Positions 55,451 to 64,000 of a stretch of DNA of 64,000 bases are shown one piece after another (positions within the stretch are counted from its first letter, which is position 1; every line of letters starts with the position of its first letter). Source of the stretch: Boesenbergia rotunda (lineage: Eukaryota > Streptophyta > Magnoliopsida > Zingiberales > Zingiberaceae); the NCBI GenBank assembly GCA_024364735.1, contig JAGFNQ010007677.1, forward strand, positions 186,001-250,000, in the 5' to 3' direction. The notes below the pieces were generated by a model that made no database searches, had not been told where the DNA came from, and worked only from the letters and a program-made list of their open reading frames with translations. Position numbers and translations under genes: made by a program.

Positions 55451-56416
55451 ATGTTTTCATCTACTTGTCAGCAGCCGTGTCCATATTTTCAGCAGAACCA
55501 ACCTTTCAATCAGCAACCAAATCAATTTTTTCAGCCACAATGTCAACAATTTCAACAAGATTTTCAATCAAATCAGAATTTTCAGAACGGGCAGCCGCCA
55601 TTCCAGAATTTTCAGCCCCAGTTTGAGCAACCATTTCAACAATTTCAGCCCAACTTTCAGCCACCATTACAACAATTTCAGCAATCACAAAATTTCCAGC
55701 AGCCTTTTGAAAGTTTTCAGCCCCAAAATAATCAATTTCAGCTTCAACCTCAGCCATGGCAGCAAGAATTTCAACCTATACAGAATTTTCAACAACCTTT
55801 TCAATATTCACAACCATGCGATCCAAATTTTCAGCAAAATCAACAGAATTTCCAGCCCACTCAATTTCAGTGTTCACCACCACAATTTCAACCTCAGATC
55901 CAAGATTTCCAGGGCTACCATTCTCAGCTAGTTCAACCATCCTTTCAACCACAATTTCAACATTTTCAGCAAGATTTCCAGTTTCAAGGACAGAATTTTC
56001 AGCAAGGTTTTCAAAATTTTCAGCAAGACACTCAGAATTTTCAGCCCCTCCCGATTCCGCAGTTTAATCAAGGAGGCTTTGATGATCCTGATTGGGATGA
56101 GGAACAACAACAAAGGATGATAGAGATGTGTCAACAAATGCTACAACAACAACAAGCTTGGCAACAACAAGCCGTACAACAACAGCAAGACATCGAAGAA
56201 AGCCTTGCAAAATTGGTTGATCAATGGAATCAAATACAAGCTCAAAGATTAGAACAATCAGATGATTCTATAGGTGCAGGGGATTGCACAGAGCCCCAGG
56301 AACCACCTATATTGATTGATGCATCAGAAAATTCAGAGGATAGGATTGAGAGTGTAGGGGATTGCACTGAGCCCCAAGAATCACCCATTCCTACTGATTT
56401 AGAGCAGGGCTTGTGA
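55451..56416 (+). CDS. Glutamine/phenylalanine-rich protein of the long-LTR element
   Basis: This ORF of 321 codons starts at ATG 55451. Residues 5-215 are dominated by Q, F, N and P in recurring NFQQ, FQPQ and FQQF units, a low-complexity prion-like composition. Residues 215-275 are acidic and then Q-rich (QQMLQQQQAWQQQAVQQQQ), which could form a coiled coil. The C-terminus has two copies of a GDCTEPQE(P/S)PI motif, which recurs in the next ORF. No retroviral domain is visible. By position, just after the primer-binding site, it would take the place of gag, but structural similarity to Gag is not shown. Confidence 0.7.
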   Translation: MFSSTCQQPCPYFQQNQPFNQQPNQFFQPQCQQFQQDFQSNQNFQNGQPPFQNFQPQFEQPFQQFQPNFQPPLQQFQQSQNFQQPFESFQPQNNQFQLQPQPWQQEFQPIQNFQQPFQYSQPCDPNFQQNQQNFQPTQFQCSPPQFQPQIQDFQGYHSQLVQPSFQPQFQHFQQDFQFQGQNFQQGFQNFQQDTQNFQPLPIPQFNQGGFDDPDWDEEQQQRMIEMCQQMLQQQQAWQQQAVQQQQDIEESLAKLVDQWNQIQAQRLEQSDDSIGAGDCTEPQEPPILIDASENSEDRIESVGDCTEPQESPIPTDLEQGL

Positions 56417-57674
56417 TAGTTTTGAATTAAATTTTGAAACTTTACAGGAGCATTCTATACTTTTATCTTGTGATGATTTAGTTGTTAATGATCCTAATTT
56501 TTCTAATTTGGTTGATACAGGAATGGTTGAGGAAACATGCGTGGGAGATGATTCCATAGGTGTAGGGGATTGCACTAAGCCCCAGGGACCACCACAACTA
56601 CCAGAAAGCGTAGGGACTTGCTTGGTGGAAGCAAGAACCCAAGGATCACCTGTTTTATTTGAGTGTCCACCAGAACTGGAGGCTGAAGAGGATCTTGAAC
56701 ATGACCAGGAGGAGAACACGGATACATCTACTCTTGTAGAACCTCCAGATATATTTCAGCACGATCAGGTAAATACTCCTCCTAATTTTTTTGGAAATTG
56801 CGTAGAGGTACCTCAAATTGATTTTATTGTTTGTGATATACGTAGGGATGCATCTCTTGTCGAAAATAATTGTGAAAAGTCCCTAGAGGTACCTAGTGTA
56901 GAATTTGTTGAATTTGAAGCATGTAGTGATACATATCATGAAAATGCTGAGTGTGAAAATTTTTTAGAAGTGCCTAGTGTTGTTAATTGTTGTGATGAGT
57001 CTTTTGATATATCTTATGCTGAAAATAATTTTGAAAAATTCATTGAGGCACCCAAAATTGATTTCATAGGCTGTGATACTTTGCTTGATACATCTTTGTT
57101 GAACAATAATTGTGATATTTTTATTGAAGTGCCAAAAATTGATTTTATTATTTGTGATGAGTTTTTGGATGCAAATTTTGTAGGAAATAACTGTGAAAAA
57201 TTTATTAAGACACCAAGCATTGATTTAATTGGACATGATGCAGATTTGGATTCAATTCATGCAGAGACTGATATCATTTTATTTCTTTCTGACCCTGCAC
57301 GCTTGAGAGAGGTATTACACTGTTTTGCAGGGTCTAGGAGACTTCAGGAGTGGGTGCTCCAACTGAACAGACTTCAACCTCCTGGAAGTACTTCTAAAAG
57401 GCATCAAGAAGGAGGAGTTGATTTTACTCTAATCCATAGCCCTCCACCCCTTGAATGGCTTTTGAACCTGAATCGCCTTCGGCCACCGGAGCAAATTTTT
57501 GCAAAATTCAAGTGTGGGGGAGTCCTAATTCTCCCAGCCACCCATGTTCCTCCACTACCAAGATGGAGGCTTCTTCTGGATCGACTCCGTCCACCAGAAA
57601 TAAAGGGGAGATTTTTCTTTCTTGCATTTTCTTTTATCGTATTTTTCACTTTTATGTTTTCTAGAGTAAATTGA
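56402..57674 (+). CDS. Acidic repeat protein following the Q/F-rich ORF, overlapping in another frame
   Basis: The frame is open from about 56402, overlapping the end of the previous ORF; a first in-frame ATG is at 56523. It starts with another GDCTKPQGPP motif. From about 56790 to 57240 it contains five or six copies of a 25-37-residue unit of the type NNCEKFIEVPKIDFIxCD. The C-terminus (57290-57600) has three copies of a W-x-L-x-x-x-RLxPP unit (WVLQLNRLQPP, WLLNLNRLRPP, WRLLLDRLRPP) and ends in a hydrophobic segment (FFLAFSFIVFFTFMF) that could be a membrane anchor. I do not recognise a family. The two ORFs may be one gene separated by a frameshift. Confidence 0.6.
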
Positions 57675-59971
57675 ATAAATAGACATTGTAAATACCATGT
57701 CTTGTCTTTTAGCGCTTTTTCTTGCATGAGTGGCAATAAATGTATCCCTTAGGTTATCTCTATAGCATTTTAGAATCTTTTGGGAAATAAATTAAATTTG
57801 GTTGTCAAAACTTAGGATTTAAGTTTATGGATGAAATCTTGGATGCTTGAGTACGATTTTGCTTTAGATTCTTAATTAAGGACTTGGGATGAATTATTTT
57901 AACCTAGTGAGAATTAGCCTTACTTTTGTGATACACATATGTCATTGTGCTCTAGAACTTGCTTAGGTTCTTTCAAAATCATATTTCAATGATTGGATCA
58001 CATCTATAGAGACTAATCCATTTGTTTTCCTTTCCACATCAATTTTTAGCAATAATCATGTTTATTCTCTTTTTCTTTACTTATCTCCTACTCTTACCAT
58101 CACTTTTCTTTGGACTTGTTGTTTGAAATGTTTCTAATGCTATTTTGCCCGAGACGAATAAAGATTTAAGTGTGGGGGAGTGACTAAAGTTTTGGATGTA
58201 TTTCATGTCAAAAAGAAAAAAAAAATTTTGCCAATTGAAGCCAAAAATCTGCACCAAGAAGAAAAATTCTGCACCGAGAAGAAAAATTCTGCACCGAGAA
58301 GAATAAACTTTATATATAGCAGGTTTGATCAAAATGCTTTGGACTTGTAGCTGTTGTTGCTTAGAAATCAGACACATAGTGCTTAATGCTGCATCGTAGC
58401 TGGACAGATCTGAAACATGGCAGCAAAATTTGGAAAAAAATCAGAAAATCTAAGATCATGTAGAAAAATCTGTGCCCAAAAAAGAACTCCATTTGCTAGG
58501 ATGCTGAATTTGCAAATAATAGAGCTGTTCGACCACCTTGATTGCAGCTGAATTGCAGCTGCTGGAAATCAGGAGTGCTGAATTTGAGTTTGCTGATGCT
58601 GAATCTGAGTTTGTCGAAGCTGAATTGAAGCTGAATGGAAGTCTCTTGGCTGTAAATTCAGAAATGTTGCTCACAGCAGTTGGGAATCAAGCTGACTCTG
58701 ATCAGAATTCAGCTGTAAAGAAGCTGCAAAGAAGCTGAATTGTAGCTGAACAAAAGCTGAAAAGAAGCTAAAATCTGAGCTAGAACTAGTGCAAGGTTGC
58801 TGCCGAGTGGTGAAATCTGATCTCCAGCTGAAGACAAACAGAATTAAGGAGGCTGATGAAGTTGAAGGTTGATTTTGTCAGCAAAGTTTGGATCAGGGGT
58901 TATGGAAGCTAATCAAAATCAGAAACAACATGTACAAAATCGAAATTTCTGAACAAAGGCTGAGCAAAAAGCTGAACTAAAAAATTAGACTGCATTGCAA
59001 GGGCTGAATTCGGTTTTCCTAGGGTCTGAATTAGTGAATTAAGCATTGTTTGCATCCAAGACTGATCAGAAAAGGAAATGCTTTTGTATCAACTTTAAAC
59101 TGAATCTGAATTCTCTAATCCAGCACTGTGTTACTGAAATTAAACAGAGGGAAATGCAGCTATGGAAGGGGGGAAAGAACTAAAAATTTAGTTAGGAAGA
59201 TCATTGATTTTGAATAGAAATGCAGAAATGTTTTTCCCCAAATTCAGCCACTTGATTCAAATGTTTATTGCAGATTTCCATTGACTGGATAGTTTAAGAG
59301 AAAGCTAAAATTTCTAGTAAGGTAAAGGGAGGATATCAGTCAAGGATAAATCAGTTAGCAAATAAAGAAAAAAATGCTTGTGCAGTGGCCGGATGTTGAC
59401 TTGTTACTCAACCATTTTCGAGTGGAACACCTCAAATTTTCCACTATCAACAGATGCAAATATTAGTAATGCTAATTGTTTGAGAGATCAGAGACGTGCC
59501 ATGAATCTGAAGTGGATGCTGAACTTGAAACAGAAAGAGAAGAAAGAAACAAAGTTGGCACAAAAGGAAGAATTGGCACATGAGGTTAAGGAAGGTGTTT
59601 TTCATCCAAAGCAAAGAGATTAGTTAAGTTTAACTCCATCAAACTTTAGAATTCACTAGGGGACTGTCAAGAGGGGCAAAAGCACATTGGAAATATTTTT
59701 GAGCAACCAAGTCTCCCACTCCATGAATTTTTCCATTTCCTTAGTTTTTATTCCATTTCTTGCCATTTTCTATGTCTTTGATTTGTTTTTATAGTTGTTG
59801 ATCCTATTCATGATTAATGGTGGAGATTAGATAATAAGCAAGCCTATGGTAGTGCAAGAATCATGTGTGTAAGAGTGAGCTCCACTTCCATCACCAAATT
59901 AGAACTTAAGAGAGAGCCACCAAAAACTTCCCTTGAAAGGCTAGTGATTTAAATTCATCTCAATGACTCAT
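57675..59971. other. Non-coding internal region of the long-LTR element
   Basis: No conserved domain is seen. It contains a threefold GAAAAATTCTGCACCGAGAA-like tandem repeat at 58246-58306 and a stretch rich in GCTGAA/AGCTGAAT words (58500-58780). A polypurine-tract-like AAGTGTGGGGGAGT occurs at about 58170, far from the LTR. This region replaces pol. Confidence 0.7.
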
Positions 59972-60371
59972 GATTGATGAAAAGGCTAAGTTGTTGATTT
60001 AAGGACAAGATACTAATCCATAGAGCTTAGATTTATGAGAATTGACAACCCTAGGTAATTTCTTTTCATTTGCTTCTAATTATGCTTAAGAAAGCCTAAG
60101 GGATACATATTTAGTTGTTTCGCGAGACGCTCAAGGTTAAGTGTGGGGGAGTTGATAAGCACCATTTTATTGATTGATGAAAAGGCTAAGTTGTTGATTT
60201 AAGGACAAGATACTAATCCATAGAGCTTAGATTTATGAGAATTGACAACCCTAGGTAATTTCTTTTCATTTGCTTCTAATTATGCTTAAGAAAGCCTAAG
60301 GGATACATATTTAGTTGTTTCACGAGACGCTCAAGGTTAAGTGTAGGGGAGTTGATAAGCACCATTTTATT
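59972..60371 (+). repeat. 200-bp tandem duplication spanning the polypurine tract and LTR start
   Basis: The unit starting GATTGATGAAAAGGCTAAG at 59972 recurs at 60172. Each copy ends with the polypurine tract and the first 19 bases of the LTR (TGATAAGCACCATTTTATT). Only the second copy continues into the true LTR. The first copy keeps GTGTGGGGGAGT and the second reads GTGTAGGGGAGT. Confidence 0.92.
60341..60352 (+). promoter_or_regulatory. Polypurine tract of the long-LTR element
   Basis: GTGTAGGGGAGT directly precedes the 3' LTR; the better-preserved copy lies 200 bases upstream in the duplication. Confidence 0.8.
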
Positions 60372-63300
60372 GATTATTTTAATTGCTAAAATCCATGTTT
60401 GACCCATGTTTTTATTGCTTAATTATGATTTTACCCTAGGTTTTGGAACTTTATCTTATTTTGGACTTAATTGCAAAATTACACAATTTTTGGATTATTT
60501 GGCCACTAATTTTATGATATATTTTTGTAGGCATGAAAGGATCCTGGACCTAGGGCATACTAGGTCAAACTTGAGTCGGATGTGAACCGGATCGAATTAT
60601 CAAGCTTACGATTAATCCGGGCCGTCCGATTCAAGAGCGGCTAGATCAGAGCCATCCGGGACGATCTGAAGCAATCCGAGCTAGGGTTAGGGTTGATCAA
60701 GCTCCATGATCAAGATCTGAAGGTTTCATCCCAATCAGAGCTCAATCAACCGTTGGATCAAGCAAGGAGGGCTCTAGAGCGTCCATTCACTGATTGAGTT
60801 GATCTGGACCATCCGTTGCACATCTGGAGGACCCGAGCTACCACAAGGCAGATCCTGACCCCAGATCATCATCATAAAAGTTTGGCTCCAATCAGAGCAA
60901 GATCTACCGTTGGATCTCCTCCGATCAATCTGGGTCGTCCGTTGATTACTATTTAATCAAAAACGCACAGCAGCTCTTCCCTGTCGCGTTTCCTCGCCGC
61001 TACAGTAGGTTTCTTGATGTTCTTAGCATTTTCTTCCGTTTTTCTTTAATTTAAGGGGCGCGACCCCTCGATTCTTCATCAAGATCATATTCTGGAGCTT
61101 TGGAGGTCAGTTTGGTTGGAGAATTAAGCTCGAATTCGCGCCGGACAGAGTCATTTGAGGGTTTCGGTGGCTCTGTGGTCTGACCGCTGAAATCTCATCC
61201 ACAAACCATTTCCGAGCTTCTGGGCAGCTTGTAGGGGTTCTCAGGTGAGCTCAGAAGCTTCCCAACTCATCATCGCAGCTCCATTATTTGAGATCAAAGG
61301 GGTTTGGATTGGAAATTCCCAGCTTGCACAGTTTGAGCAGAGTTCACTAATCCAATCTGATTTCCACTGATTTGCTGTGCTTAGGGGTTCGAAGCCAGCT
61401 CTTGCTTGACGACCAAGAAGAATTTGAGCTTAGAGAAGATTGAGGAGTAGCTTAGATAGTTAAATTTCAATGTTTGTAGCTTAAATTTCAGTTCTGCCGT
61501 GAGCTTCTGTTTTGTTTCTGAAATTAGACCAGCTGTAGATTTAGTTTTCTGAATAGTTTAGCTTAATTAGGTTGTTAAACTTCGATTTCAGTAAGTTAGG
61601 AACTTGTTTGGTGATAGAGTGAGTTCAATTTTAGTTTGCTTTAGCTTATTTTGTTGCGTGCCATTTTGAAACCTTGCGTATCAGCCCATTACTGAAGTTA
61701 AAATTCAGTTTCTGAAATTTTCAGTTTGTTTCACTTTCGGTGAGTTAATTCAGTAAGTTTAAGTTTGTTTAGATCTTAGCTTCATTTCTGAATCTTATTT
61801 AGCTTGGTAAGTCCGAAGTTCAGTTTTTTTTAGCCCATGCGTATCAATTCTTCCATTCCCTTGTGTTTCAGATCTGTATCATCTTAATTCTGCAATGCTT
61901 GATTTGTAGTTGCTGAATCTTGTACCAGTTCGACTTCATTTGAAGTCAGTTGCTTGCATTGAGTTTGTACCAAGTTCAGAGATCATTTATGCAATTAGGT
62001 TTAAGGTCCTGCATGAGTTTTTATTCGAAATTCAGCCCTGCATTACCCTGTTTTTGAGCAGTTTCTGCACTGTCATTTCTCCATCAGCTGTATTGAGTGA
62101 TAAGTTCAGTATCTATTGCAGAAATTCAATATCATATCTGCTGAATTATATATCAACTGAAACCCAGCAAACTGATTGACTTTAGCTTGAGTTTTAGTCA
62201 GCTTGTTTTGAAGTTTTGCATTGTAGTAATTCTGAAGTTAGCAGCTCTCATTTCTGCATTCAATGTTCTCTGAAATTCTGCAGTTGTTGGCAATTCAATT
62301 TGCTTTGGTCTGAGTTTTTCGAGATAAGTACATTCTGTAGTGTACGTTTAAGTTCGGAAATAGTTTCTTATGCATTCAGTACCATCAATAAGTTTCTGCA
62401 TGTTAACTCTGCAAACTGATTCACCATTCGAGTTCTGTTCTGAGTTTCTGCATCTGCCCTCCATTTCTGCCATGGATCAACTCTGAATTCATCACTTCTG
62501 CAGCTAGCTTCAAGCATTAGATTTTAGTTGCTTGCTGGATTATTTTTCGTCCATTACATTGCAGCATTAAATCTCTGAAGTTGAACTTAAACTCTGCAAT
62601 CTGAATTGTACATGAATTCTGCACATTGTTTTGCCTTACATGTCTGATTTGGAACTGCATTTGGATGCTTGATACCTTCCTTCAACTCTTGCAAATTTGT
62701 TCACTATTAGCCTTGCTTTCTAAGCTCAATTGACTAGCTTCCACTCTGAATTCTGAGCTGGAGATTTTCTGCAAAGGCGGCAGGAGTTGGGAAGTAGTTT
62801 TCTTCTCTTGTGTGCCAAAGTGCTGATATCAAGTTCATGCTTAAGCAGTGATTGGCACCAAGTTATAGGGTGTTTCTAGTGTGTTATATGATCTGAAATC
62901 AACTGGTACTGCATTCATCCGTTTCAGAACTTAGTTTGCACTTGTTGACCACCAAAACTTGTAGCTAAATTGAATTGAAGTTGGTGCTTGTTCAAATTCT
63001 TAAATTTTGCATGTTTTTTTTTATTGTATCAAGCTAGTTTGTTTCCGAAAACTTCATCACTGCCTTTACTTCATTGCTTGGCATTTCTTTGGTTGTTGAA
63101 ATCAGAAATCAGTTCCTAATAATTTGGTGAGTGCTTGATTAGATTTTCATTGGTTGAATTAGCAATTGCCATCAATTGTTTGGTTATTAGTTGAGTTTAA
63201 TTCTTTCCATCACATCTTCACTTTTATTTAAAACCAAACCCAAATCTTTATTTGAAATTCGAAAACACAAACGACACCTAAATACAAGCGCGAATCAAAC

Positions 63301-63443
63301 AACGTCAACTAGCCCCGAGAAAAATACGACCTGTGGCTCCTATATTACATTTTCATACTTTTGATTGTAAAAGGGTTTCCAGCTTTCATGTATAAATTCT
63401 AAATTTGAGATCTACTTTTGTGACACATAGTTTGGGCCTGTCA
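60353..63443 (+). repeat. 3' LTR (3091 bp) of the long-LTR element
   Basis: It is nearly identical to the 5' LTR; visible differences include one T in the early T run, CTTCTTGTTC against CTTGATGTTC, and scattered transitions. Confidence 0.95.
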
Positions 63444-64000
63444 GTAGCTCAGACAGATAAGCTTTCAGCTCCTCGAAGGCCCTGTCACATTCTGCGTCCC
63501 ACTGAAATTTGGTGGCCCGGCGTAAGGTTTTGAAGAATGGCAGACCCCGTTCGGCTGATCGGGAAATGAACCTTGACAAGGCCGTTATCCGCCCCATCAG
63601 CCTTTGAGCTTCTCTGAGATTCCTTGGAGGCGGCATCTCCATGATGGCCTTTACTTTGCCCGGATTCGCTTCGATTCCCCGCTCGGTAACTATATAGCCG
63701 AGAAACTTCCCGCTTCGAGCCCCGAATAGACATTTGGCCGGATTAAGCTTCAGGCCGAACCGCCGTAGAGTTTGGCAAGTTTCTTCAATGTCGGGGATTA
63801 ACTCTTCTGCCCGGGCAGTCTTGATCAGAATATCGTCGACGTATACTTCGACGTTACGCCCAATCTGCGACCGGAACACCTTGTTCATCATTCTTTGGTA
63901 GGTGGCACCCGCATTCTTGAGGCCGAACGGCATAACGGTGTAGCAGTAGGTACCGTCAGCCGTGACGAAGCTAACCTTCTCCTGATCAGCAGCAGCCAGC
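63444..64000 (-). CDS. Gypsy reverse transcriptase, partial
   Basis: The minus-strand frame is open from the window edge to the insertion point. It shows the RT blocks GTYCYTVMPFGLKNAGATYQ and VYVDDILIKT (catalytic YVDD intact), then LKLNPAKCLFG, GKFLGYIVTERGIE and an RNase H-proximal linker (FFKTLRRATKFQWDAECDRA). It reaches the TSD at 63444-63448, where the long-LTR element interrupts it; the frame then continues at 52192. This is typical Ty3/gypsy pol of the Tat/Athila type. The N-terminal RT, protease and gag are outside the window. Confidence 0.93.

Larger units (their letters stand above)
52198..63443 (+). mobile_element. Pol-less LTR retrotransposon with 3.09-kb LTRs (LARD-like), inserted in gypsy pol
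   Basis: The 5' LTR (52198-55289) and 3' LTR (60353-63443) are nearly identical, begin TGATAAGCACC and end GGGCCTGTCA. The TSD GTAGC lies at 52193-52197 and 63444-63448. The primer-binding site TGGCGCCGTTACCGGGGAAC and a GGGGGAG-type polypurine tract are present. The internal 5.06 kb encodes two unusual overlapping ORFs but no protease, integrase, RT or RNase H. It would be non-autonomous. The two LTRs differ at roughly 25-30 positions by my reading (about 1%), which indicates a recent insertion. Confidence 0.95.
46071..64000 (-). mobile_element. Tat-type Ty3/gypsy retrotransposon, interrupted and running off the window
   Basis: Pol reads on the minus strand: RT at the right edge (63444-64000), then RNase H and integrase (50082-52192) after removal of the inserted element 52198-63443. 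Towards its 3' side lie a tandem-repeat region and an antisense ORF (46740-49017). This order is known from the Tat lineage of plant gypsy elements, which carry extra antisense ORFs between pol and the 3' LTR. The 5' LTR, gag and protease lie beyond the window. I could not delimit a 3' LTR near 46071-46500, so the left end is approximate. Confidence 0.8.

Overview
The window is repeat-rich nuclear DNA of a flowering plant. It holds plant CACTA (TNP2 and Ptta/En-Spm) transposons, Ty1/copia and Tat-type Ty3/gypsy retrotransposons, hAT, Mutator-like and Tourist-like elements and tRNA-derived SINEs. I found no convincing host gene; every recognisable coding region belongs to a mobile element and most are broken by stops or frameshifts. 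I cannot name the species from this sequence.

Layout, left half. Positions 1-1007 are AT-rich spacer. A complete CACTA element (CACTA-1, 1008-8661, TSD TAT) carries a TNP2 transposase gene and a Ptta/TNPA-like gene. Downstream lies a decayed copia element (8665-15715), split by a second, internally deleted and inverted CACTA (CACTA-2, 9386-13123, TSD CAT). A third CACTA of another family starts at 15802. Its sequence is scattered to about 31665 by nested insertions: a gag-only LTR element (16113-20785, TSD TAAAT), a hAT MITE (21453-22011), a truncated SINE (22093-22560) that itself holds a Mutator-like MITE (22169-22551), a full-length antisense copia (23971-29202) with a composite Tourist-like MITE in one LTR (24206-24684), and a second hAT MITE (29815-30204). 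A truncated LTR (about 31670-32144) and a decayed antisense copia pol (32820-34920) follow.

Layout, right half. A 2.9-kb hAT transposon with a broken transposase (35957-38841, TSD GTTGAGAG) is followed by a near full-length tRNA-derived SINE (39021-39256). Next is a 3.64-kb non-coding fold-back Mutator-like element (39295-42931, 9-bp TSD) whose core is a 158-bp-period tandem array that reverses orientation. A second long inverted repeat (about 43580-46070) carries divergent promoter-like modules. From about 46070 to the window end lies a minus-strand Tat-type gypsy element. Read 3' to 5', it shows an antisense three-exon ORF with its own promoter-like motifs (46740-49017), a 90-bp minisatellite, then integrase and RNase H (50082-52192). 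Its reverse transcriptase lies at 63444-64000 because a 11.2-kb LTR retrotransposon with 3.09-kb LTRs (52198-63443, TSD GTAGC) has inserted into pol. That inserted element has no pol and encodes a glutamine/phenylalanine-rich protein followed by an acidic repeat protein.

The order of nesting gives relative ages. The old layers are CACTA-3, the copia remnants and the Tat element. The young ones are the long-LTR element (LTRs about 1% different by eye) and several MITEs with perfect target-site duplications. The candidates I would look at first for something undescribed are the fold-back array element, the divergent-promoter inverted repeat, and the Q/F-rich protein of the pol-less long-LTR element.
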